A stretch of DNA of 64,000 bases from Membranipora membranacea (taxonomy: Eukaryota > Bryozoa > Gymnolaemata > Cheilostomatida > Membraniporidae), in contig OU612067.1 in the NCBI GenBank assembly GCA_914767715.1, forward strand, positions 4,464,001 through 4,528,000. Direction: 5' to 3'. The position numbers and the translations under genes were made by a program. The notes beneath the pieces were generated by a model. The model had not been told where the DNA came from, ran no database searches, and saw only the letters and a list, made by a program, of their open reading frames with translations. This document shows positions 59,001 to 64,000 of this stretch, piece after piece (within the stretch, counting starts at the first letter, position 1; the number at the start of each line of letters is the position of its first letter).

Positions 59001-61797
59001 CCTAACAAGAAATTAAAACACAGATCATCATCAGACAGGTGAAAATTACCTTATTATGTTCACTGGCTTCTGATAACTCCTTCTCCTTCTTCTCATGATA
59101 CTCCTCAGCATCATACCAGCCTTCAAATGGAATCACATACTCGTCAAACTCGGGCTCCTGCAAAGAAATATAATCACGTTATCAGGGAAGCACAGATCGC
59201 TAGTAGCTTATAAACAATGGGGTTGCAACTCCAAACTTAATAACTCATGAACAGTCGAATTTAGCGAGAAATCAATAGTTCATATGAAACCACATACTAA
59301 TCAAATGCGGACTGCTGCATTTCAATGTAAGGATGGACAACTCTGAAATGCCATGCCAAGCAATCTGAAGATCCCAGCTACCAGGGAGATTGGGACAAAC
59401 TCCCTGCAGCTACACACTAGTAAACATGTTGCTGACACTAGTGCAAAACCTATGTGATTTAGTTTTTTGGTAAAACAATTGATTTATCGTAACCGAAACC
59501 ATGCATGATGACTATCGAGCCTGTCACACACATTGATGAGGACCGTGTGACTTACTAATATATTAATAGGCCTACTTAGTAGTGTGATGAAAATCTTGGT
59601 AGGCCCAAGGATGAGGCTACATTTTGTCCGATAGGTCAAGGATTGCCTGTGGTATCCTGATTTTTGGGCGTGTAGGGGTAAAGGAAATTACTGTCCAATA
59701 GGGTATTAATCAATGTATTAAGTATCAATATTATCGCACTGTAATATCTGCACTGAGAACGCTGATTTCATTCTGATGGTACAGTTTTATAATCTGTTCC
59801 ATCAGCATTATCAGTCTACCAACTACCGCTGCGATTTAAAACATATATTAAAATTTCAATGACTTGGACTTTGAAACAATAACAAACATCAACATTGCGA
59901 TGTCAGGGCAGTTAAGCTAGGGAGTTAGGACAAAATCCCTGGTCTAGCTCACCCGGAGCTGATAAAAAAGGGGGCCACAACTCAAAACTAAATTGGGGAG
60001 GAATCTAGATACCAATTTTGTCATCATCTCAACTTTGCCAATTGTCGTTGTCAGCGATACCTTTATCAACACGATATAATAACATGGTTAAGCTCTATAC
60101 TCAATTACAGATGTTGATTTTGTGTACATCACACTGTGTATACATTAGATGTGAGTAAGTGGTCTTGTCAGATAGATGTAATCAAAATAATACCTCAGGG
60201 TTTCACACATCCTACTGCTACATCATTATCAGCAGTGATCGTATCACTAGAGGAGTACTTTTAGCCTAAAGCAACAAGTTAGCTTGTCAGTCTGTAGGCA
60301 GTCAAATGATAGGAGAGATCCAAGACCTTTGGCCAGTTCATGGCCTTTTGTCCTGAGATGACCCTCAACTCTTAATTCGGGGCTGAAGGAAATTTCATTT
60401 TAACATGGATATGGCCTCTAATAGGAATAAAGACCCATTCTGAACGCTGGAAACAGCTAAAAATAATCCATCCAACTAAGCTTTGGATTATTTTCGTACA
60501 CCTGCCTCAGTGACATAAGTATTTCAAGAATAAGTTAATGTGTTTTCACAGAGGGTTCCTTGGCAACGGAAAATGCTTTACAGAAACCCAAAAACTTTTC
60601 AGTAGATCAAAAAGTAATAAATGTCTTTTATGACTGTAATAATGGATTATGGGATAAACAGAAAACGTGTGTCAACTGTATGACATGGAAATATTCTTCA
60701 CCAATGAACTACACTATATAAACCTTTATTCTTATTGTATTGGTACTACTGTTTCTAGCTTTGTCAACTTTAGAAGCATCAAACATCAGATCCATAATTA
60801 GCTGATATAGACTATCGGAAGGAAAACATAACAATGATTGTGTATTAGCAAAGTTAGGCGAATTTACTGGGCAGTGACCGCTGGAGTCAGCAGACACCAC
60901 TAAGCAGACATGAGTAGATGACCATAGAGGCCTATCACTGACCAGAGAGACCTATCACAGCATATTATATTGATTGCAGATGGTGAACATGTGTGTGTAA
61001 GTCAATAATTAAAATATACAAATGGAACTCAAGTACGTTTGAAATCCCATTACTTGTGATGCCTGTTTTCAGCTAGTATACAATTAATGAGTCATATGGT
61101 TCAATTAATTGAGAAATACAACGGAGGCCCCTGGGAATACGAGGACTAATGCGGTCCTCTTCCAGTCTCAACAGTATGAGGAGTGAATTGAGGGATACTA
61201 TGTACTATCGTAAGCTGATGTGGTTAGTCTGTTCCGTATTGAATAGATTTCCGTGTGACAATACTGTGTTCTGTGGTTGGCTTACAAGATTTTACTCAAT
61301 GACCCTCACTAATCAACAGGAATAAAATGCCGAGAGTGCATTGCCACTATTTCAATCCATTCATAAAAACTAAACACAAATATGTCTCAAGTGTGACAAA
61401 ACTTTTTTGTAAGAAACTTTACAGTCAAAAGTTTACACAGAGTAACTTATAACGGAATCATAAACACCCACCGATGTTGAGAAGTGCCTAGGCCAATTGA
61501 AACATCTTTAGAAGACTCTGAAGAACATTTTAACACTGCAGTAATAATAGATTGAGTTTCCGTTTATGTTTATATCTAAGTCGACACCTCAAGAGAAGCT
61601 GCTCAAGTTATGCCCTGCCTACAACGGTCAGTTTGCAACGACCTCCCAATAGTGCCTGTGTATAAACCATGTATAATATAAATTCCTCTCACCTGTTTCT
61701 CTAGTTCGATAGCTTCTTGTCCTTGCGGAGCCTCAGTCTTAGTGAAGATAGATCGGGCGACCTGTGATATCCATGCAAAGCCCGTCATGGCTGCCAT
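16844..61797 (-). CDS. PLEKHG4: PLEKHG4/puratrophin-1-type Rho guanine-nucleotide exchange factor
   Basis: Activates Rho-family GTPases at membranes or actin. Twenty-four coding exons give about 2022 residues: 61797-61693, 59157-59050, 50389-49197, 48100-47916, 46311-46180, 45176-45093, 44694-44574, 43757-43670, 41776-41672, 40148-40035, 39196-39030, 38465-38328, 37995-37860, 34602-34483, 32091-31900, 25351-24204, 23121-22644, 21517-21431, 20369-20157, 19719-19537, 19320-19029, 17998-17747, 17496-17291, 17065-16844. Order: disordered region (1-470), Sec14-like domain (about 500-745, GLISIIVDSRTSPEP and LPVQLGGSYQFDPDSW), spectrin-like helices (about 750-1100), Ser-rich linker, DH (about 1456-1640, MDELVATEQDYVAAL, MDLSSYLLKPVQRMGKYAL), PH (about 1645-1765, RQVFLFDDLIVFAKHKK, TENVGGSGNKFEIWF), and tail. 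HGNDLLAMDA, CDVNLQEQG and SRLTELSSMGIG are PLEKHG4/4B signatures. The long linkers are unusual. The last exon is the weakest part. Confidence 0.92.
17291..17496 (-). CDS. PLEKHG4: PLEKHG4-type exon 23, tail
   Basis: 206 bp. Acceptor CTTTTGTAG|GTGTTC, donor TCAAAG|GTTAGT. It encodes SDSGVSSLSNNSALTPPNN and a short hydrophobic ILSLFEQ. Phase joins exon 22. Confidence 0.78.
17747..17998 (-). CDS. PLEKHG4: PLEKHG4-type exon 22, basic Ser-rich tail
   Basis: 252 bp. Acceptor TTCATTTTAG|TGACAC, donor TCTACTG|GTAAGT. It encodes HRKSTKNSSQRSKSSSSCSR and similar. Probably disordered. Confidence 0.8.
17999..19028 (-). other. PLEKHG4-type intron 21
   Basis: 1.0 kb. The open frames at 18495-18770 and 18625-18837 look random. 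Nothing else is seen. Confidence 0.6.
19029..19320 (-). CDS. PLEKHG4: PLEKHG4-type exon 21, PH domain second half
   Basis: 292 bp. Acceptor TTAACAG|ACAGCT, donor CATAAAG|GTATGT. It encodes LGLTENVGGSGNKFEIWFR, the C-terminal PH helix (HIKNKWVQTFEKILW) and the family signature SRLTELSSMGIG. Confidence 0.94.
19537..19719 (-). CDS. PLEKHG4: PLEKHG4-type exon 20, PH domain first half
   Basis: 61 codons. Acceptor TGTTATAG|GAGTGC, donor CTCAAG|GTACGA. It encodes CDVNLQEQGTLLLQDEFTV and RQVFLFDDLIVFAKHKK, strands 1-3 of the PH fold. Confidence 0.94.
20157..20369 (-). CDS. PLEKHG4: PLEKHG4-type exon 19, DH conserved region 3
   Basis: 71 codons, phase 0-0. Acceptor TCTTGTAG|ACGTTA, donor CTCAAG|GTCAGT. 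It encodes LGDKMDLSSYLLKPVQRMGK, the most conserved GTPase-contacting helix of DH domains, and HGNDLLAMDALK. Confidence 0.95.
21431..21517 (-). CDS. PLEKHG4: PLEKHG4-type exon 18, DH domain
   Basis: 29 codons. Acceptor TTTTCTCAG|GAGAAG, donor TTCAGG|GTAAGT. It encodes EKDFMMYALYNKNKPRSDQL, closely like the YALYSKNKP segment of PLEKHG4. Confidence 0.92.
22644..23121 (-). CDS. PLEKHG4: PLEKHG4-type exon 17, start of DH domain
   Basis: 478 bp. Acceptor TATTTTGCAG|CCTTCC, donor GAACAC|GTAAGT. It encodes a Ser-rich lead, then HIMDELVATEQDYVAALKLV (conserved region 1 of DH), and LRGNRGVIFGNIEKIYDFH. Confidence 0.93.
23122..24203 (-). other. PLEKHG4-type intron 16
   Basis: 1.1 kb between the linker exon and the DH exon. 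No structure noticed. Confidence 0.6.
24204..25351 (-). CDS. PLEKHG4: PLEKHG4-type exon 16, spectrin-like end and Ser-rich linker
   Basis: 1148 bp. Acceptor GTTGCAG|GCTTAT, donor CTAACCAG|GTTCGT (a weak donor). The first ~125 codons are charged helices (SFIQEHKIIDKRVFDDV, RVRETTIVRAREEIEAQRAR). The remaining ~255 are Ser/Thr/Asn-rich and probably disordered, with repeated acidic and Ser-Pro patches. Confidence 0.9.
26345..26384. repeat. imperfect palindrome
   Basis: GTGATATCA..AGAGACTAT is followed by ATAGTCCCTGATATCAC, forming a 40-bp hairpin with a small bulge. Confidence 0.65.
30412..30513. repeat. C-tract and dispersed repeat copy A
   Basis: 18 consecutive C (30412-30429), then from 30462 TTGAGATAGTCTGAGCCCCC, AGACTCTTGCCC and a C-rich end. 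A second copy is at 47799-47868. AGTCTG and CAGACT can form a small stem. Confidence 0.8.
31900..32091 (-). CDS. PLEKHG4: PLEKHG4-type exon 15, spectrin-like
   Basis: 64 codons, phase 0-0. Acceptor CGCTTTAG|AAACTT, donor GATCAG|GTGAGT. It encodes WLDQLSSKLESELNFLRTFL. Confidence 0.87.
32092..34482 (-). other. PLEKHG4-type intron 14
   Basis: 2.4 kb. No repeat, RNA or exon supported. Confidence 0.6.
34483..34602 (-). CDS. PLEKHG4: PLEKHG4-type exon 14, spectrin-like
   Basis: 40 codons, phase 0-0. Acceptor CTTATTGTAG|ACTCTT, donor GTCGCG|GTAAGT. It encodes LLRKAHDLINKHRTISNNLK, a heptad-like helix. Confidence 0.85.
34603..37859 (-). other. PLEKHG4-type intron 13 with internal exon
   Basis: 3.3 kb. 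The only structured part is the ATG-bearing exon 36738-36818. A promoter would be expected on its right (above 36818). I saw no clear TATA box. Confidence 0.6.
36738..36818 (-). CDS. PLEKHG4: possible internal first exon (or poison exon) of the PLEKHG4-type gene
   Basis: ATG at 36818 begins MTAVDSRQTNILSDMLTF and runs 27 codons to TATAAG|GTGAGG, phase 0, fitting exon 34602-34483. The only acceptor inside it (GTTGATAG|TCGCC) would follow exon 37860-37995 out of phase and hit a stop after three codons. An in-frame TAA lies four codons upstream of the ATG. So it is either a first exon for an isoform lacking Sec14 (about 1160 residues) or a frame-breaking cassette. Confidence 0.5.
37860..37995 (-). 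CDS. PLEKHG4: PLEKHG4-type exon 13
   Basis: 136 bp. Acceptor TTTTTTTCAG|ACAAAT, donor ACCAAG|GTACGT. It encodes VTRLKELAEVRLNKLYGCQK. Its end is phase 0 and fits exon 34602-34483 directly. Confidence 0.87.
38328..38465 (-). CDS. PLEKHG4: PLEKHG4-type exon 12
   Basis: 138 bp. Acceptor CTTTTTTAG|ATCAAAG, donor ATAAG|GTGAGT. It encodes LRDAEVRQLLDDLSTFMNGT. Confidence 0.85.
38930..39020. repeat. dispersed repeat copy (minus orientation)
   Basis: TAGTGCTAGCTAACATTAGGT and AAACTCTAGCTAATATCCAC match, in reverse, the block at 12105-12210. The copy ends just beside exon 39030-39196. Confidence 0.5.
39030..39196 (-). CDS. PLEKHG4: PLEKHG4-type exon 11, spectrin-like helices
   Basis: 167 bp. The acceptor is CCTGGTAG|TGTTTA (pyrimidine-poor) and the donor GACAG|GTAATA. 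It encodes HQRAFGEIFNSTHQL and HKNSVDVIDRTTRALD. Confidence 0.83.
39750..40035. repeat. dispersed repeat copy with internal duplication
   Basis: TTAGTGAAAAGTTCATCATTTTGCG and GGAAAAGTTCACCATTTCGC are two internal copies. CTAGCTAACATTTACTAA near 40010 matches the family motif. CCCTA is repeated four times at 39820. The repeat runs to the donor of exon 40035-40148. Confidence 0.5.
40035..40148 (-). CDS. PLEKHG4: PLEKHG4-type exon 10, end of Sec14-like domain
   Basis: 38 codons. Acceptor GATTTACAG|ATTGAC, donor CATGCT|GTAAGT. LPVQLGGSYQFDPDSW is the L-x-x-x-L-G-G...W signature that ends Sec14 domains in Dbl, Trio and PLEKHG4 relatives. Confidence 0.9.
40149..43669 (-). other. PLEKHG4-type introns 8 and 9
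   Basis: The introns 40149-41671 and 41777-43669. Nothing beyond AT-rich sequence is visible. Confidence 0.6.
41672..41776 (-). CDS. PLEKHG4: PLEKHG4-type exon 9, Sec14-like domain
   Basis: 35 codons, phase 0-0. Acceptor ACTTTGTAG|AGAAAC, donor TTTGAG|GTAAGA. It encodes ASFIVDRPSHTPKRLLKPIS, which matches the strand-helix of the Dbl-family Sec14 domain. Confidence 0.85.
43670..43757 (-). CDS. PLEKHG4: PLEKHG4-type exon 8, Sec14-like core
   Basis: 88 bp. Acceptor ATTTTGCAG|GAATGG, donor GCTCAG|GTGAGT. It encodes GLISIIVDSRTSPEP, the central strand of a CRAL-TRIO/Sec14 fold, followed by a helix LIMDSLHNAQ. Confidence 0.88.
44574..44694 (-). CDS. PLEKHG4: PLEKHG4-type exon 7, Sec14-like domain
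   Basis: 121 bp. Acceptor ATTACCAG|GTGTTG, donor CACAGTTAG|GTAAGC. It encodes SLVVFIQASSAVW and LLDLSNFIEYISSTV, the strand and helix that precede the GLISIIVD strand. Confidence 0.87.
45093..45176 (-). CDS. PLEKHG4: PLEKHG4-type exon 6
   Basis: 84 bp, 2 nt start and 1 nt end. Acceptor TTGTTGTAG|CCAAC, donor GTTACTG|GTAAGT. It encodes CQLSVLDLNLTFLQSEAIIV. Confidence 0.82.
46180..46311 (-). CDS. PLEKHG4: PLEKHG4-type exon 5, cysteine-rich
   Basis: 132 bp between CGATTACAG|GTCC and CAACTCG|GTATGT. It encodes GIWKYFCDADKCNFCNQLFH with a C-x4-C-x2-C-x5-H spacing plus FCICH upstream. Phase joins both neighbours. Confidence 0.85.
47799..47868. repeat. dispersed repeat copy B with C-tract
   Basis: GAGATATAGTCTGAGCCCCCC and AGACTCTTGCCC match copy A at 30462-30513, followed by a 12-C run (47855-47866). 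It ends about 50 bp from exon 47916-48100. Confidence 0.8.
47916..48100 (-). CDS. PLEKHG4: PLEKHG4-type exon 4
   Basis: 185 bp. Acceptor TTCACGCAG|GTTGG, donor CCCCCAT|GTGAGT. It encodes helices such as HNAHLVLEFLSHKVDIFEQS leading into the Sec14-like domain. Confidence 0.85.
48101..49196 (-). other. PLEKHG4-type intron 3 with alternative first exon
   Basis: 1.1 kb containing the short ATG exon 48370-48407. The sequence above 48407 would be its promoter. A TATAATATTATATAATATA stretch lies at about 49056-49075, too far away to be its TATA box with confidence. Confidence 0.6.
48370..48407 (-). CDS. PLEKHG4: alternative first coding exon of the PLEKHG4-type gene
   Basis: ATG at 48407 begins MSDTEDTEVLYD, then CA|GTAAGT. 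It ends with 2 nt, exactly the phase that exon 48100-47916 requires, giving YDQLDLPLKM. An in-frame TAA stands 9 bp upstream of the ATG. It cannot be spliced after exon 49197-50389, because every acceptor before it either stops or shifts the frame. It therefore reads as a separate promoter's first exon giving an isoform of about 1566 residues. Confidence 0.65.
49197..50389 (-). CDS. PLEKHG4: PLEKHG4-type exon 3, long disordered region
   Basis: 1193 bp. Acceptor TTTTTACAG|ATACCAG, donor GAGCAGAG|GTAAGC (ends with 2 nt). It encodes a Ser/Asn/Gln-rich, low-complexity segment. PPPLPAKRR (about residues 186-194) fits the PxxPx[K/R] pattern of class II SH3 ligands. The tail EEDSDNNQPELYPEQ is acidic. 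Confidence 0.88.
50390..59049 (-). other. PLEKHG4-type intron 2, 8.7 kb
   Basis: Holds an 11-G run (50562-50572), a 15-C run (55321-55335) and several unassigned open frames: 51387-51629 (-), 54844-55065 (+) overlapping 54867-55181 (-), and 56728-57093 (+). None carries a domain I recognise, and none fits the phase of this gene. Confidence 0.6.
55321..55335. repeat. 15-base C homopolymer
   Basis: An uninterrupted C run. With those at 30412, 47855 and 50562 (G) it is one of four long C/G runs in an AT-rich window. Confidence 0.9.
59050..59157 (-). CDS. PLEKHG4: PLEKHG4-type exon 2
   Basis: 36 codons, phase 0-0. Acceptor TTTCTTTGCAG|GAGCCC, donor AATAAG|GTAATT. It encodes an acidic and charged stretch (FDEYVIPFEGWYDAEEYHEK) that I do not recognise. 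Confidence 0.75.
59158..61692 (-). other. PLEKHG4-type intron 1
   Basis: 2.5 kb. A 60-codon minus-strand frame (60725-60902) follows a good acceptor (ATGTCTGCTTAG|TGG) but does not fit the phase of the neighbouring exons. Confidence 0.55.
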
Positions 61798-61811
61798 CTT
61801 TGATTTCAGAT
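61693..61811 (-). CDS. PLEKHG4: PLEKHG4-type exon 1 (start codon at 61797)
   Basis: The acceptor TGTTCGCAG|ATCTG lies 14 bp before an ATG in good context (AAAGATGG). It encodes MAAMTGFAWISQVARSIF, 35 residues to AAACAG|GTGAGA. Phase 0. Confidence 0.72.
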
Positions 61812-64000
61812 CTGCGAACAAGAAAGACATAGTGAATAAAATCAAAGTGCAAGCAAGCTATTGTGCTGTCGCCATGGAAGGAACACAGTTATATAACTAA
61901 ACAGCTTCAGACAGCTGAATTGGTATTTGGTATGATAGTCTCCCAATACTAATTGTGTTAGGAGTGTTATTTCTAGAATAACTCTCTGATATTGTTAGCA
62001 CATTGTAGTACCATGTGACAGGCTGGGGTTGATAACCAAGATCAAAGGATTGACTCCCAGGATAACTTCTCATCAGATGGGTACCACCATGAGACTCATA
62101 TGTCCAATACACAATCTATTTGCGTATCATCACGTAATCCATTTTTAAAGAAATTCCAGGTATTTTGGGTACGTAGTAAATCTTATGAATTCGTCAATTC
62201 TGTTTAGTGGTGTTTTAGTTAGCCAGCATCCAACTCTGCTGAGTTAAACTAGGTAGCACCTCACGCAACAGACATAGTAGAGTCAGATACTGAAAAGGCA
62301 TGTTTGTGTGAAGCTCCCAAGCTTCCACCTAGATAATCCCATGTCTATGCATATTGATTACAAGGCAAAAAGCAGCTCCCCTGAGCAGATTTTTTAATAT
62401 TACGGCAGCATCACCGTTCACATGTGGTAATAGAGAGATGGCTACATAGATAAAGTTTCCCCTTAGGTATTTCTAAAGCCTCGATTATAATGCTTTGAGA
62501 CAATATGAGTGACCAGAAGTATACCCTCATACCTCTCATCTGGTCATAACTGCCCTGATAATCACTCTCTATCGTCATGTCCAGTCAGATAATTAAAGTA
62601 TCAATGTCAATGAAATCTGACAATCCACATTCTTCTCTAACCAATGTAAGGATTTGCATATGAAGAGGAATCAGTGAAAGACTTCTGAGTATAGTTTAAT
62701 CTGTTCTTAATGACACTCATCTCAGAATTTCCACCTGACCCACCCTTGCCAAATTTAGATTTGGAAACGACCATGACACTGCTCAAATCACTACAACCCA
62801 CAGTGGATGAAAAACTCAACCAGTCAAACAGAAAGCAAGTTATCTGTCGCATTCAAGAGTCATTAATTTTGTCTCCTATATCCGCCTAGATCAAAGCAAC
62901 ACCAGTTGGTGTGCAAGTCCATAACCCAGCCCACAGTATCATTTCCTACTGTCATGACCAAATATTAGGGTGTCAGATTTGGACAGGTGTGTGGGGGTTA
63001 GGGTGGCGTACCTTGCCTGCCAGATAGTTATCACCATAAACATATACATAGTATTTACATGTTTATAGGGATCATTGTCCAGTATCACTAAACTTACCAT
63101 AGACAAGTCCTTAATTTGCTTGAGTTTTATCCTGTTCTGATCTTTTTGTTTAATCCTCTGTACCAGCAGCTCTTTTGTTTTACAGTAATTACAGCAGCAT
63201 TAGTATAGTGTGCAATGCATTCAGCAGCTGTAGCCTGTAGGGAGCATGCCACTCCGCTCAACCTATCACATGAAAGAAAACAATACAGCTATAATAATGA
63301 CTCTGACAGACTTTGTTGTGTGAAGTGAAGTCAGATTACAGATGGCTAAACAGATAAGCCAAATGCCAAACTTTCCCTCAACACGGCCAAGACAAGTCAA
63401 TCAATGCTTCAAGCATAAACAACACCGATGAGAGTTAACTACAGATTGGCATGAACAAATTGCAGTTTTCTGTATCGTAATATGTGCTAAAGAATGTCAA
63501 TTTACACCACTTAGCTGAACTGAAATATGTAAATTTCAGGCAGTTGGTGATATTAGATAAAACTGTCGTCTGCCAAATGAATTCGTAATGCACATCATTA
63601 CCAAGAAGAAATCTTGTCAGTCAATGCAGAATGCAGAATACAATGCGACAGTGAAATAATGAAATGCTAGGAATAGACAGTCATAGCATCAGCGCGTCCA
63701 TGTTTATGCCAAACAATGTCACGGTAGACTACCAACCTACCATTGGAAAAGTGATAAAGAATGATAGTTAAACTGCAAGGTTTTTGCTCTAGTAACCTAC
63801 CTGTCACCAGCTGTTACAAGCACATCAACATTTTTTATTACCACTGCCAGAGCACGATAAACATTAATTCATTTGTGTGTTTATATATATACTATAATTT
63901 GTCTAAATCAACTTTGTATTGACCTCTATGCTGGCACGGATAGCTATAATCAGCTTGACCAACGGTTATTGGTCTCCTAGAAATTCCAGCAAGGCGCCAA
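61812..64000 (-). other. upstream region of the PLEKHG4-type gene
   Basis: Includes the probable leader exon at 63.1 kb and an unassigned minus-strand frame at 62637-62852 with a Gly/Ser-rich centre (KFGKGGSGGNSEMSVIKN). No promoter motif could be supported. Confidence 0.5.
63098..63190 (-). other. probable 5' untranslated exon of the PLEKHG4-type gene
   Basis: Ends TTGTCTATG|GTAAGT, a strong donor. Joined to 61811 it puts an in-frame TAA 18 bases before the AAAG-ATG-G start, which fits a leader. One frame is open and Lys/Gln-rich (LLVQRIKQKDQNRIKLKQIK), but after splicing it stops two codons into the next exon. The left border of the exon is not determined. It could instead be an exon of another gene. 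Confidence 0.4.

Overview
This is a window of animal nuclear DNA. It is AT-rich, its genes are split by many introns with GT..AG borders, and long non-coding stretches carry small foldback repeats and one decayed LINE. The three host genes are a luminal alpha-1,3-fucosyltransferase, a FASTK-domain/RAP mitochondrial protein, and a Sec14-spectrin-DH-PH Rho exchange factor of the PLEKHG4 (puratrophin-1) type. This points to a metazoan, most likely an invertebrate. The sequence alone does not fix the phylum.

Layout. Positions 1-4213 (+) hold the last three coding exons of the fucosyltransferase, whose 5' part lies left of the window. Positions 4757-14297 (-) hold a complete 12-coding-exon FASTK-family gene (about 613 residues), tail-to-tail with the fucosyltransferase. 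Its first mapped intron carries a 1.6-kb dead LINE in the opposite orientation, bounded by a 17-bp target-site duplication. Positions 14298-16843 are intergenic. From 16844 to at least 61797 (-) lies the exchange-factor gene. I rebuilt 24 coding exons with consistent reading phase, giving about 2022 residues. It has a disordered N-terminal region with an SH3-type proline motif, a Sec14-like (CRAL-TRIO) domain, spectrin-like helices, a long Ser-rich linker, a DH domain, a PH domain and a basic Ser-rich tail. An untranslated exon probably lies near 63.1 kb.

The exchange-factor gene contains two extra exons, each starting with its own ATG, whose phase fits as alternative first exons. One (48370-48407) would replace the disordered N-terminus by 12 residues. 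The other (36738-36818) would remove the whole Sec14 domain. In related Dbl-family factors such N-terminal loss relieves autoinhibition, so this region is the most interesting in the window.

Repeats include an almost fully self-complementary 390-bp foldback with a shortened relative 5.7 kb away, a 240-bp inverted-repeat element that ends about 8 bp from a splice donor, a 37-bp tandem repeat, an AT-rich palindromic array, a two-copy repeat with an AGTCTG...CAGACT hairpin near C-tracts, and a loosely conserved dispersed repeat. The three host genes show no obvious functional link. I saw no tRNA, rRNA or CRISPR array.
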